A DNA stretch of 64,000 bases, taken from Sansalvadorimonas sp965221135. GTDB lineage: Bacteria > Pseudomonadota > Gammaproteobacteria > Pseudomonadales > Endozoicomonadaceae. Shown here one piece after another: positions 34,404 to 44,701 of this stretch. The notes beneath the pieces were generated by a model. It was not told where the DNA came from and did no database searches. It saw nothing but the letters and a program-made list of their open reading frames with translations. The position numbers and the translations under genes are program-made. The first letter of the stretch is position 1. Each line of letters starts with the position of its first letter. The stretch covers positions 1-64,000 of the forward strand of contig CBDCRZ010000157.1 in the NCBI GenBank assembly GCA_965221135.1, read 5' to 3'.

Positions 34404-37364
34404 ATGCTTTTGGAGGATCATGGTCGGTATATGAGGCGGTTTGCTGATTGTGTATTCCCTTCTCTTTTTGGCCTGTGCCGTCTTGCCATATATCCCGCCA
34501 TTGCCTTTACTGCACAGCCTCAACGAACGGGCAAGAGGATGAGATTTACCGTGAATATTGGTGCTCACTTTTGCAGGAGAGAATTGTTTTTTATTTGGTT
34601 AATGCTACCGCTGTCAGGGGGCGTGATAGAGAAATGCGCAGCAGCAGATAAAGATACAAAGAAAAGCTGGGCGGCAATAGTAAAGCCTTCACCTGCTTCC
34701 CTGTATCCCGGTCGTACCTGTGTCCGGCCACATGCCTCCCCTTTTCCTGAATCATCAATGCTTCAGTGGCCGCCTGTATTGACCACATCAAAGACCCATG
34801 CCGAAGTCCCTTCACGACAACAGGAATCGTCTGAGGCTACAGTTCGAACACATCCACAAAGAAGACCAGACAGAAAGAGACAATATTACCGCAACCCTTC
34901 CGCCGAGCGTTTCGATCAACAGATAGAAGCACTGGCAAACGAAGTGAATCGACTCAAAAAGCAACTTCACGGGCCACATCGGGAGAGCCATAAAACCGCG
35001 CTTTTAGATCTTGCATTCCAGATGACAGAAAGAGATCCGCACCCGCTTCAAGCCAGTCCCAGAGCCCTTGCTCTTTTGGCAAATGCGTTTTCAAAATTAG
35101 CAAAATATCAAGAAGGCGCCACAGCGTTAGACTGGATAATGAAAGCCGTGATCCACCGCAGTCAAAAACAGCAGCTAACCAAACAGTGCGGATTTAAAGC
35201 CCAAACGCTGGCCATGGTGCTCAATAGCCTGAGTCAGGTGGAGGGCGACAAAGCCGACACAACCCGGAAGGCGCTGGCCAAAGAAGTGGGGAGGCGTGAT
35301 TTGACCGACACCAAAGAGTGGTCGGCCCAGCATCTGGCCATGGTGACCAATGGCCTGAGCCCGGTGACGGGGGACGACGCCGACACGACCCGGAAGGCAC
35401 TGGCCAAAGAGGTGGGGAGGCGTGATTTGACTGACCCCAGGGAGTGGTCGGCCCAGCCTCTGGCCATGGTGACCAATGGCCTGAGCCAAGTGACGGGGGA
35501 CGACGCCGACACGACCCGGAAGGCACTGGCCAAAGAGGTGGGAATCCGTGATTTGACTGACCCCAGGGAGTGGTCGGCCCAGCCTCTGGCCATGGTGACC
35601 AATGGCCTGAGCCAGGTGACGGGGGACGACGCCGACACGACCCGGAAGGCGCTGGCCAAAGAGGTGGGGAGGCGTGATTTGACCGACACCAAAGAGTGGT
35701 CGGCCCAGCCTCTGGCCATGGTGACCAATGGCCTGAGCCAGGTGACGGGGGACGACGCCAGCACGACCCGGAAGGCGCTGGCCAAAGAAGTGGGGGGGCG
35801 TGCCCTTGCCGGAGACCTTAAGTGCTGGATAGCGCAAGATCTGGCCATGGTGACCAATGGCCTGAGCCAGGTGACGGGGGACGAGGCCGACACGACCCGG
35901 AAGGCGCTGGCCAAAGAGGTGGGGAGGCGTGATTTGACTGACCCCAGGGAGTGGTCGGCCCAGTCTCTGGCCATGGTGACCAATGGCCTGAGGCAGGTGG
36001 CGGGGGACGACACCGACACGACCCGGAAGGCGCTGGCCAAAGAAGTGGGGAGGCGTGCCCTTGCCGGAGACCTTAAGTGCTGGATAGCGCAACATCTGGC
36101 CATTGTGACCAATGGTCTGAGCCAGGTGACGGGGGACGACGCCGACACGACCCGGAAGGCGCTGGCCAAAGAGGTAGGGAGGCGTGATTTGACTGACCCC
36201 AGGGAGTGGTCGGCCCAGCCTCTGGCCATGGTGACCAATGGCCTGAGTCAGGTAGCGGGTGACGACGCCGACATGACCCGGAAGGCGCTGGCCAAAGAAG
36301 TGGGGAGGCGTGCCCTTGCCGGAGACCTTAAGTGCTGGATAGCGCAAGAGCTGGCCATGGTGACCAATGGCCTGAGTCATGTGGCGGGGGACGACGCCGA
36401 CACGTCCCGGAAGGCGCTGGCCAAAGAGGTGGGGAGGCGTGATTTGACAGACCCCAGGGAGTGGTCGGCCCAGCCTCTGGCCATGGTGGCCAGTGGGATG
36501 TCTCATTGCTCACACGTCATAGGGGAGGATGTTGTTCAAGCTTCGATTCAAGCCATTATGAACATATCGCCGACTGAACAGGGTATCATTATGGCCCTTG
36601 ACGCTTTGTGCCGTTTATCTCTGTCAGACGACCAGCTGAAGCTTGGCTATTTCCTGGTTAAACGTCTTTGTGATATGACTGGTTTTATTGACACAGGCGG
36701 CCCTCTACAGCATAACGTCGGCGACTTCTTATGGAACCTGGCCGTTCTGGATTTATGTGCAAAACAAAATCCGCTCGTCAAGGATGATCCTGATACACCC
36801 CGTTTCGATATCTTTGTTAAGCCGCTAATGGATAGGGAAAATATCAGGGACCTTCTTTCACATCACTGGCAAGACAGATTTGCATATATTTACTGGGCAG
36901 GCATTTCTAACGTGGAAATTGATGTGTCTCCTGCTCTTTCTGCTCCTGAAAAAAAGGTGAAAGTCTCAGCATTACAAAACAGAGTGTTCCAGGCTGTTAA
37001 AAATGCTTTGCCAAACCAAAATATTGTTATGGAAGTGAATATTGAAGGGTTCCCAGTTGATATTCTGGTGGGTAAAACCTTGTGTATAGAGGTCGATGGC
37101 CCCCATCATTATATTCAGGATGAGACAATGGAAAACGATGAGCTTCTTCTTGCAAAAGAATCTGGAAAAAGAAGAGCGCGAGACCGTTTGATAGATCACA
37201 TACTCAAAGGCCTGGGGTTTGAGGTGCTACGTATTTCCTATGTTGAGACTGACTCGGTCGCAGGCCTTGGAACGTTTGTTGATCGGGTGATAAATGCAAT
37301 GGACGAACAAGAAATGAGTCGCCAGTATGAAGGCCTGAGAGTGAATGACTTGCCAGCCTGGTAA
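34404..37364 (+). CDS. OPR-like helical repeat protein with RAP domain, B
   Basis: Intact, with ten KALAKEV units. The order is: a hydrophobic, signal-like N-terminus (ELFFIWLMLPLSGGVIEKCAA), a Pro/Ser-rich segment, a coiled coil (FDQQIEALANEVNRLKKQL), the repeats, a helical cap (ASGMSHCSHVIGEDVV) and a C-terminal RAP domain (FPVDILVGKTLCIEVDGPHH, then GLGFEVLRISYVE). Repeats with LAMVTNGLSQV resemble octotricopeptide/DUF1601 repeats, which bind RNA in organelle OPR and FASTK-type proteins. Bacterial relatives occur mainly in host-associated species. The frame is open to 34326, overlapping gene A; the start is uncertain, and ATG 34404 is conserved in all copies. Confidence 0.75.
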   Translation: MLLEDHGRYMRRFADCVFPSLFGLCRLAIYPAIAFTAQPQRTGKRMRFTVNIGAHFCRRELFFIWLMLPLSGGVIEKCAAADKDTKKSWAAIVKPSPASLYPGRTCVRPHASPFPESSMLQWPPVLTTSKTHAEVPSRQQESSEATVRTHPQRRPDRKRQYYRNPSAERFDQQIEALANEVNRLKKQLHGPHRESHKTALLDLAFQMTERDPHPLQASPRALALLANAFSKLAKYQEGATALDWIMKAVIHRSQKQQLTKQCGFKAQTLAMVLNSLSQVEGDKADTTRKALAKEVGRRDLTDTKEWSAQHLAMVTNGLSPVTGDDADTTRKALAKEVGRRDLTDPREWSAQPLAMVTNGLSQVTGDDADTTRKALAKEVGIRDLTDPREWSAQPLAMVTNGLSQVTGDDADTTRKALAKEVGRRDLTDTKEWSAQPLAMVTNGLSQVTGDDASTTRKALAKEVGGRALAGDLKCWIAQDLAMVTNGLSQVTGDEADTTRKALAKEVGRRDLTDPREWSAQSLAMVTNGLRQVAGDDTDTTRKALAKEVGRRALAGDLKCWIAQHLAIVTNGLSQVTGDDADTTRKALAKEVGRRDLTDPREWSAQPLAMVTNGLSQVAGDDADMTRKALAKEVGRRALAGDLKCWIAQELAMVTNGLSHVAGDDADTSRKALAKEVGRRDLTDPREWSAQPLAMVASGMSHCSHVIGEDVVQASIQAIMNISPTEQGIIMALDALCRLSLSDDQLKLGYFLVKRLCDMTGFIDTGGPLQHNVGDFLWNLAVLDLCAKQNPLVKDDPDTPRFDIFVKPLMDRENIRDLLSHHWQDRFAYIYWAGISNVEIDVSPALSAPEKKVKVSALQNRVFQAVKNALPNQNIVMEVNIEGFPVDILVGKTLCIEVDGPHHYIQDETMENDELLLAKESGKRRARDRLIDHILKGLGFEVLRISYVETDSVAGLGTFVDRVINAMDEQEMSRQYEGLRVNDLPAW

Positions 37365-37422
37365 CCTTTCTACCAACCACCTGAACGCCACCATTTCAGG
37401 CAATGATTTTTCCTGTCCGGTT

Positions 37423-40400
37423 ATGCTTTTGGAGGATCATGGTCGGTATATGAGGCGGTTTGCTGATTGTGTATTCCCTTCTCTTTTTGGCCTGTGCCGT
37501 CTTGCCATATATCCCGCCATTGCCTTTACTGCACAGCCTCAACGAACGGGCAAGAGGATGAGATTTACCGTGAATATTGGTGCTCACTTTTGCGGGAGAG
37601 AATTGTTTTTTATTTGGTTAATGCTACCGCTGTCAGGGGGCGTGATAGAGAAATGCGCAGCAGCAGATAAAGATACAAAGAAAAGCTGGGCGGCAATTGT
37701 AAAGCCTTTACCTGCTTCCCTGTATCCCGGTCGTACCGGTGTCCGGCCACATGCCTCTCCTGTTCCTGAATCATCAATGCTTCAGTGGCCGCCTGTATTG
37801 ACCACATTAAAGACCCATGCCGAAGTCCCTTCTCGACAACAGGAATCGTCTGAGGCTACAGTTCGAACACATCCAAAAAGAAGACCAGACAGAAAGATAC
37901 AATATTACCGCAACCCTTCCGCCGAGCGTTTCGATCAACAGATAGAAGCACTGGCAAACGAAGTGAATCGACTCAAAAAGCAACTTCACGGGCCACATCG
38001 GGAGAGCCATAAAACCGCGCTTTTAGATCTTGCATTCCAGATGACAGAAAGAGAGCCGCACCCGCTTCGAGCCAGTCCCAAAGCCCTTGCTCTTTTGGCA
38101 AATGCGTTTTCAAAATTAGCAAAATATCAAGAAGGCGCCACAGCGTTAGACTGGATAATGAAAGCCGTGATCCACCGCAGTCAAAAACAGCAGCTAACCA
38201 AACAGTGCGGATTTAAAGCCCAAACGCTGGCCATGGTGCTCAATAGCCTGAGTCAGGTCGCCGGTGACAAAGCCGACACGACCCGGAAGGCGCTGGCCAA
38301 AGAGGTGGGGAGGCGTGATTTGACTGGCCCCAGGGAGTGGTCGGCCCAGCATCTGGCCATGGTGACCAATGGCCTGAGCCCGGTGACGGGGGACGACGCC
38401 GACACGACCCGGAAGGCGCTGGCCAAAGAGGTGGGAAGCCGTGATTTGACTGACACCAGTGAGTGGTCGGCCCAGCCTCTGGCCATGGTGACCAATGGCC
38501 TGAGGCGGGTGGCGGGGGACGACGCCGACACGACCCGGAAGGCGCTGGCCAAAGAGGTGGGAAGCCGTGATTTGACCGACACCAAAGAGTGGTCGGCCCA
38601 GCATCTGGCCATGGTGACCAATGGCCTGAGCCAGGTGGCGGGGGTCGACGCCGACACGACCCGGAAGGCGCTGGCCAAAGAGGTGGGAAGCCGTGATTTG
38701 ACCGACACCAAAGAGTGGTCGGCCCAGCATCTGGCCATGGTGACCAATGGCCTGAGTCAGGTGGCGGGGGACGACGCCGACACGCCCCGGAAGGCGCTGG
38801 CCAAAGAAGTGGGGAGGCGTGCCCTTGCCGGAGACCTTAAGTGCTGGATAGCGCAACATCTGGCCATGGTGACCAATGGCCTGAGTCAGGTGGCGGGTGA
38901 CGACGCCGACACGACCCGGAAGGCGCTGGCCAAAGAGGTGGGAAGCCGTGATTTGACTGACACCAGTGAGTGGTCGGCCCAGCCTCTGGCCATGGTGACC
39001 AATGGCCTGAGTCAGGTGGCGGGTGACGACGCCGACACGACCCGGAAGGCGCTGGCCAAAGAGGTGGGAAGGCGTGCCCTTGCCGGAGACCTTAAGTGCT
39101 GGATAGCACAACATCTGGCCATGGTGACCAATGGCCTGAGGCAGGTGGCGGGGGACGACGCCGACACGACCCGGAAGGCGCTGGCCAAAGAGGTGGGAAG
39201 CCGTGATTTGACCGACACCAAAGAGTGGTCGGCCCAGCCTCTGGCCATGGTGGCCAATGGCCTGAATCAGGTAGCGGGTGACGACGCCGACACGACCCGG
39301 AAGGCGCTGGCCAAAGAAGTGGGGAGGCGTGCCCTTGCCGGAGACCTTAAGTGCTGGATAGCGCAAGATCTGGCCATGGTGACCAATGGCCTGAGTCAGG
39401 TGGCGGGTGACGACGCCGACACGACCCGGAAGGCGCTGGCCAAAGAAGTGGGGAGGCGTGCCCTTGCCGGAGACCTTAAGTGCTGGATAGCGCAAGATCT
39501 GGCCATGGTGACCAATGGCCTGAGTCAGGTGACGGGGGACGACGCCGACACGTCCCGGAAGGCGCTGGCCAAAGAGGTAGGGAGGCGTGCCCTTGCCGGA
39601 GACCTTAAGTGCTGGATAGCGCAAGATCTGGCCATGGTGACCAATGGCCTGAGTCAGGTGACGGGGGACGACGCCGACACGTCCCGGAAGGCGCTGGCCA
39701 AAGAGGTGGGGAGGCGTGATTTGACCGACACCAGTGAGTGGTCGGCCCAGCCTCTGGCCATGGTGACCAATGGCCTGAGTCAGGTAGCGGGTGACGACGC
39801 CGACATGACCCGGAAGGCGCTGGCCAAAGAAGTGGGGAGGCGTGCCCTTGCCGGAGACCTTAAGTGCTGGATAGCGCAAGAGCTGGCCATGGTGACCAAT
39901 GGCCTGAGCCAGGTGACGGGGAACGACGCCGACACGACCCGGAAGGCGCTGGCCAAAGAGGTGGGAAGCCGTGATTTGACCGACACCAAAGAGTGGTCGG
40001 CCCAGCATCTGGCCATGGTGGCCAGTGGGATGTCTCATTGCTCACACGTCATAGGGGAGGATGTTGTTCAAGCTTCGATTCAAGCCATTTTGAACATATC
40101 GCCGACTGAACAGGAGATCATTATGGCCCTTTACGCTTTGTGCCGTTTATCTCTGTCAGGCGACCAGCTGAAGCTTGGCTATTTCCTGGTTAAACGTCTT
40201 TGTGATATGACTGGTTTTATTGACACAGGCGGCCCTCTACAGCATAGCGTCGGCGACTTCTTATGGAACCTGGCCGTTCTGGATTTATGTGCAAAACAAA
40301 ATCCGCTCGTCAAGGATGATCCTGATACACCCCGTTTCGATATCTTTGTTAAGCCGCTAATGGATATGGAAAATATCAGGGACCTTCTTTCACATCACTG

Positions 40401-40899
40401 GCAAGACAGATTTGCATATTTTTACTGGGCAGGCATTTCTAACTTGGAAATTGATGTGTCTCCTGCTCTTTCTGCTCCTGAAAAAAAGGTGAAAGTCTCA
40501 GCATTACAAAACAGAGTGTTCCAGGCTGTTAAACATGCTTTGCCAAACCAAAATATTGTTATGGAAGTGAATATTGAAGGGTTCCCAGTTGATATTCTGG
40601 TGGGTAAAACCTTGTGTATAGAGGTCGATGGCCCCCATCATTATATTCAGGATGAGACAATGGAAAACGATGAGCTTCTTCTTGCAAAAGAATTTGGAAA
40701 AAGAAGAGCGCGAGACCGTTTGATAGATCACATACTCAAAGGCCTGGGGTTTGAGGTGCTACGTATTTCCTATGTTGAGACTGACTCGGTCGCAGGCTTG
40801 GGAACGTTTGTTGATCGGGTGATAAATGCAATGGACGAACAAGAAATGAGTAGCCAGTATGAAGGCCTGAGAGTGAATGACTTGCCAGGAGCCTGGTAA
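37423..40899 (+). CDS. OPR-like helical repeat protein with RAP domain, C
   Basis: Third paralogue, with the same domain order as B and fourteen KALAKEV units. Two unit types alternate irregularly: a 42-residue form (RDLTDTKEWSAQ) and a 43-residue form (RALAGDLKCWIAQ). The residue after AQ varies (H, P, D or E) while the rest of the unit is almost invariant. The RAP domain is intact. The gene follows B with no terminator, and the 5' region of each copy overlaps the end of the preceding copy if the longer frame (from 37345) is used. Confidence 0.75.
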   Translation: MLLEDHGRYMRRFADCVFPSLFGLCRLAIYPAIAFTAQPQRTGKRMRFTVNIGAHFCGRELFFIWLMLPLSGGVIEKCAAADKDTKKSWAAIVKPLPASLYPGRTGVRPHASPVPESSMLQWPPVLTTLKTHAEVPSRQQESSEATVRTHPKRRPDRKIQYYRNPSAERFDQQIEALANEVNRLKKQLHGPHRESHKTALLDLAFQMTEREPHPLRASPKALALLANAFSKLAKYQEGATALDWIMKAVIHRSQKQQLTKQCGFKAQTLAMVLNSLSQVAGDKADTTRKALAKEVGRRDLTGPREWSAQHLAMVTNGLSPVTGDDADTTRKALAKEVGSRDLTDTSEWSAQPLAMVTNGLRRVAGDDADTTRKALAKEVGSRDLTDTKEWSAQHLAMVTNGLSQVAGVDADTTRKALAKEVGSRDLTDTKEWSAQHLAMVTNGLSQVAGDDADTPRKALAKEVGRRALAGDLKCWIAQHLAMVTNGLSQVAGDDADTTRKALAKEVGSRDLTDTSEWSAQPLAMVTNGLSQVAGDDADTTRKALAKEVGRRALAGDLKCWIAQHLAMVTNGLRQVAGDDADTTRKALAKEVGSRDLTDTKEWSAQPLAMVANGLNQVAGDDADTTRKALAKEVGRRALAGDLKCWIAQDLAMVTNGLSQVAGDDADTTRKALAKEVGRRALAGDLKCWIAQDLAMVTNGLSQVTGDDADTSRKALAKEVGRRALAGDLKCWIAQDLAMVTNGLSQVTGDDADTSRKALAKEVGRRDLTDTSEWSAQPLAMVTNGLSQVAGDDADMTRKALAKEVGRRALAGDLKCWIAQELAMVTNGLSQVTGNDADTTRKALAKEVGSRDLTDTKEWSAQHLAMVASGMSHCSHVIGEDVVQASIQAILNISPTEQEIIMALYALCRLSLSGDQLKLGYFLVKRLCDMTGFIDTGGPLQHSVGDFLWNLAVLDLCAKQNPLVKDDPDTPRFDIFVKPLMDMENIRDLLSHHWQDRFAYFYWAGISNLEIDVSPALSAPEKKVKVSALQNRVFQAVKHALPNQNIVMEVNIEGFPVDILVGKTLCIEVDGPHHYIQDETMENDELLLAKEFGKRRARDRLIDHILKGLGFEVLRISYVETDSVAGLGTFVDRVINAMDEQEMSSQYEGLRVNDLPGAW

Positions 40900-40957
40900 C
40901 CTTTCTACCAACCACCTGAACGCCACCATTTCAGGCAATGATTTTTCCTGTCCGGTT

Positions 40958-43900
40958 ATGCTTTTGGAAGATCATGGTCGGTATATGAGGCGGTTTTCTG
41001 ATTGTGTATTCCCTTCTCTTTTTGGCCTGTGCCGTCTTGCCATATATCCCGCCATTGCCTTTACTGCACAGCCTCAACGAACGGGCAACAGGATGAGATT
41101 GACCGTGAATATTGGTGCTCACTTTAGCGGGAGAGAATTGTTTTTTATTTGGTTAATGCTACCGCTGTCAGGGGGCGTGATAGAGAAATGCGCAGCAGCA
41201 GATAAAGATACAAAGAAAAGCTGGGCGGCAATTGTAAAGCCTTTACCTGCTTCCCTGTATCCCGGTCGTACCTGTGTCCGGCCACATGCCTCTCCTGTTC
41301 CTGAATCATCAATGCTTCAGTGGCCGCCTGTATTGACCACATCAAAGACCCACACCGAAGTCCCTTCACGACAACAGGAATCGTCTGAGGCTACAGTTCG
41401 AACACATCCACAAAGAAGACCAGACAGAAAGAGACAATATTACCGCAACCCTTCCACCGAGCGTTTCGATCAACAGATAGAAGCACTGGCAAACGAAGTG
41501 AATCGACTCAAAAAGCAACTTCACGGGCCACATCGGGAGAGCCATAAAACCGCGCTTTTAGATCTTGCATTCCAGATAACAGAAAGAGATCCGCACCCGC
41601 TTCGAGCCAGTCCCAGAGCCCTTGCTCTTTTGGCAAATGCGTTTTCAAAATTAGCAAAATATCAAGAAGGCGCCACAGCGTTAGACTGGATAATGAAAGC
41701 CGTGATCCACCGCAGTCAAAAACAGCAGTTAACCAAACAGTGCGGATTTAAAGCCCAAACGCTGGCCATGGTGCTCAATAGCCTGAGTCAGGTGGCGGGT
41801 GACGACGCCGACACGACCCGGAAGGCGCTGGCCAAAGAGGTGGGGAGGCGTGATTTGACTGACCCCAGGGAGTGGTCGGCCCAGCATCTAGCCATGGTGA
41901 CCAATGGCCTGAGCCAGGTGACGGGGGACGACGCCGACACGACCCGGAAGGCGCTGGCCAAAGAAGTGGGGAGGCGTGCCCTTGCCGGAGACCTTAAGTG
42001 CTGGATAGCGCAAGATCTGGCCATGGTGACCAATGGCCTGAGCCCGGTGACGGGGGACGACGCCGACACGACCCGGAAGGCGCTGGCCAAAGAGGTGGGG
42101 AGGCGTGATTTGACTGCCCCCTGGGAGTGGTCGGCCCAGCCTCTGGCCATGGTGACCAATGGCCTGAGCCAGGTGACGGGGGACGACGCCGACACGACCC
42201 GGAAGGCGCTGGCCAAAGAGGTGGGAAGCCGTGATTTGACCGACACCAAAGAGTGGTCGGCCCAGCATCTGGCCATGGTGACCAATGGCCTGAGTCAGGT
42301 GGCGGGGGACGACGCTGACACGACCCGGAAGGCGCTGGCCAAAGAAGTGGGGAGACGTGCCCTTGCCGGAGACCTTAAGTACTGGATAGCGCAACATCTG
42401 GCCTTACTGACCAATAGCCTGAGGCAGGTGGCGGGGGACGACGCCGACACGACCCGGAAGGCGCTGGCCAAAGAGGTGGGAAGCCGTGATTTGAACGACA
42501 CTAAAGAGTGGTCGGCCCAGCACCTGGCCATGGTGACCAATGGCCTGAGCCCGGTGACGGGGGACAACGCCGACACGACCCGGAAGGCGCTGGCCAAAGA
42601 AGTCGGGAGGCGTGGCCTTGCCGGAGACCTTAAGTGCTGGATAGCGCAAGATCTGGCCATGGTGACCAATGGCCTGAGTCAGGTGACGGGGGACGACGAC
42701 GCCGACACGACCCGGAAGGCGCTGGCCAAAGAGGTGGGGAGGCGTGCCCTTGCCGGAGACCTTAAGTGCTGGATAGCGCAACATCTGGCCATGGTGACCA
42801 ATGGCCTGAGCCAGGTGACGGGGGACGACGCCGACACGACCCGGAAGGCGCTGGCCAAAGAAGTGGGGAGGCGTGCCCTTGCCGGAAACCTTAAGTGCTG
42901 GATAGCGCAAAATCTGGCCATGGTGACCAATGGCCTGAGCCAGGTGACGGGGGACGACGCCGACACGACCCGGAAGGCGCTGGCCAAAGAGGTGGGGAGG
43001 CGTGCCCTTGCCGGAGACCTTAAGTGCTGGATAGCGCAAGAGCTGGCCATGGTGACCAATGGCCTGAGCCAGGTGACGGGGGACGACGCCGACACAACCC
43101 GGAAGGCGCTGGCCAAAGAGGTGGGGAGGCGTGATTTGACTGCCCCCTGGGAGTGGTCGGCCCAGCCTCTGGCCATGGTGACCAATGGACTGAGGCAGGT
43201 GATGGGGGACGACGCCGACACGACCCGGAAGGCGCTGGCCAAAGAAGTGGGGAGGCGTGCCCTTGCCGGAGACCTTAAGTGCTGGATAGCGCAAGAGCTG
43301 GCCATGGTGACCAATGGCCTGAGCCAGGTGACGGGGGACGACGCCGACACGACCCGGAAGGCGCTGGCCAAAGAGGTGGGGAGGCGTGATTTGACTGATC
43401 CCAGGGAGTGGTCGGCCCAGCATCTGGCCATGGTGACCAATGGCCTGAGCCCGGTGGCGGGGGACGACGCCGACACGACCCGGAAGGCGCTGGCCAAAGA
43501 GGTGGGAAGCCGTGATTTGACCGACACCAAAGAGTGGTCGGCCCAGCCTCTGGCCATGGTGACCAATGGCCTGAGCCAGGTGACGGGGGACGACGCCGAC
43601 ACGACCCGGAAGGCGCTGGCCAAAGAGGTGGGAAGCCGTGATTTGACTGACACCAGAGAGTGGACGGCCCAGCCTCTGGCCATGGTGGCCAGTGGGATGT
43701 CTCATTGCTCACACGTCATAGGGGAGGATGTTGTTCAAGCTTCGATTCAAGCCATTATGAACATATCGCCGACTGAACAGGAGATCATTATGGCCCTTTA
43801 CGCTTTGTGCCGTTTATCTCTGTCAGACGACCAGCTGAAGCTTGGCTATTTCCTGGTTAAACGTCTTTGTGATATGACTGGTTTTATTGACACAGGCGGA

Positions 43901-44560
43901 CCTCTACAGCAGAGCGTCGGCGACTTCTTATGGAACCTTGCCGTTCTGGATTTATGTGCAAAACAAAATCCGCTCGTCAAGGATGATCCTGATACACCCC
44001 GTTTCGATATCTTTGTTAAGCCGCTAATGGATATGGAAAATATCAGGGATCTTCTTTCACATCACTGGCAAGACAGATTTGCATATATTTACTGGGCAGG
44101 CATTTCTAACCTGGAAATTGATGTGTCTCCTGCTCTTTCTACTCCTGAAAAAAAGGTGAAGGTCTCAGCATTACAAAACAGAGTGTTCCAGGCTGTTAAA
44201 AATGCTTTGCCAAACCAAAATATTGTTATGGAAGTGAATATTGAAGGGTTCCCAGTTGATATTCTGGTGGGTAAAACCTTGTGTATAGAGGTCGATGGCC
44301 CCCATCATTATATTCAGGATGAGACAATGGAAAACGATGAGCTTCTTGCAAAAGAATCTGGAAAAAGAAGAGCGCGAGACCGTTTGATAGATCACATACT
44401 CAAAGGCCTGGGGTTTGAGGTGCTACGTATTTCCTATGTTGAGACTGACTCGGTCGCAGGCCTTGGAACGTTTGTTGATCGGGTGATAAATGCAATGGAC
44501 GAACAAGAAATGAGTCGCCAGTATGAAGGCCTGAGAGTGAATGACTTGCCAGCCTGGTAA
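40958..44560 (+). CDS. OPR-like helical repeat protein with RAP domain, D
   Basis: Fourth and longest paralogue, with fifteen KALAKEV units. The residue after AQ shows the widest range (H, D, P, N, E). Small differences from the others include an extra Asp in one unit (GDDDAD), a diverged unit with LALLTNSLRQ, and loss of one Leu in the RAP insert (ENDELLAKE). The RAP domain keeps VDIL, IEVDG and the terminal RDRLIDH...GFEVLRI. The longer frame opens at 40877. A short palindromic non-coding gap (44561-44701) follows, facing the leftward traC. Confidence 0.75.
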   Translation: MLLEDHGRYMRRFSDCVFPSLFGLCRLAIYPAIAFTAQPQRTGNRMRLTVNIGAHFSGRELFFIWLMLPLSGGVIEKCAAADKDTKKSWAAIVKPLPASLYPGRTCVRPHASPVPESSMLQWPPVLTTSKTHTEVPSRQQESSEATVRTHPQRRPDRKRQYYRNPSTERFDQQIEALANEVNRLKKQLHGPHRESHKTALLDLAFQITERDPHPLRASPRALALLANAFSKLAKYQEGATALDWIMKAVIHRSQKQQLTKQCGFKAQTLAMVLNSLSQVAGDDADTTRKALAKEVGRRDLTDPREWSAQHLAMVTNGLSQVTGDDADTTRKALAKEVGRRALAGDLKCWIAQDLAMVTNGLSPVTGDDADTTRKALAKEVGRRDLTAPWEWSAQPLAMVTNGLSQVTGDDADTTRKALAKEVGSRDLTDTKEWSAQHLAMVTNGLSQVAGDDADTTRKALAKEVGRRALAGDLKYWIAQHLALLTNSLRQVAGDDADTTRKALAKEVGSRDLNDTKEWSAQHLAMVTNGLSPVTGDNADTTRKALAKEVGRRGLAGDLKCWIAQDLAMVTNGLSQVTGDDDADTTRKALAKEVGRRALAGDLKCWIAQHLAMVTNGLSQVTGDDADTTRKALAKEVGRRALAGNLKCWIAQNLAMVTNGLSQVTGDDADTTRKALAKEVGRRALAGDLKCWIAQELAMVTNGLSQVTGDDADTTRKALAKEVGRRDLTAPWEWSAQPLAMVTNGLRQVMGDDADTTRKALAKEVGRRALAGDLKCWIAQELAMVTNGLSQVTGDDADTTRKALAKEVGRRDLTDPREWSAQHLAMVTNGLSPVAGDDADTTRKALAKEVGSRDLTDTKEWSAQPLAMVTNGLSQVTGDDADTTRKALAKEVGSRDLTDTREWTAQPLAMVASGMSHCSHVIGEDVVQASIQAIMNISPTEQEIIMALYALCRLSLSDDQLKLGYFLVKRLCDMTGFIDTGGPLQQSVGDFLWNLAVLDLCAKQNPLVKDDPDTPRFDIFVKPLMDMENIRDLLSHHWQDRFAYIYWAGISNLEIDVSPALSTPEKKVKVSALQNRVFQAVKNALPNQNIVMEVNIEGFPVDILVGKTLCIEVDGPHHYIQDETMENDELLAKESGKRRARDRLIDHILKGLGFEVLRISYVETDSVAGLGTFVDRVINAMDEQEMSRQYEGLRVNDLPAW

Positions 44561-44609
44561 CCTTTCTACCAACCACCTAAACGCCACCATCACAAACACA
44601 GGTAACCCT

Positions 44610-44682
44610 TCATACCCGCATATGGAGGACACTAATATCCGCGGGTATGAACGCTCCGGATATGGAAACCCTTAATGTCCTC
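44610..44682. repeat. inverted-repeat-rich gap between the OPR array and traC
   Basis: CATACCCGCATATGGAGGAC and a complementary CCGCGGGTATG pair, and GGAGGACA is echoed by TGTCCTCC further on. This convergent gene boundary probably acts as a weak bidirectional terminator. Confidence 0.35.
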
Positions 44683-44701
44683 CGTATGTATATGGCCTGC
44701 T

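Noticed and set aside
32284..43712. Long antisense ORFs (up to 614 codons) opposite the OPR repeats
   Set aside because: They exist because the repeat unit has no stop in the reverse frames. They change frame from copy to copy, have no RBS and give low-complexity repeats.
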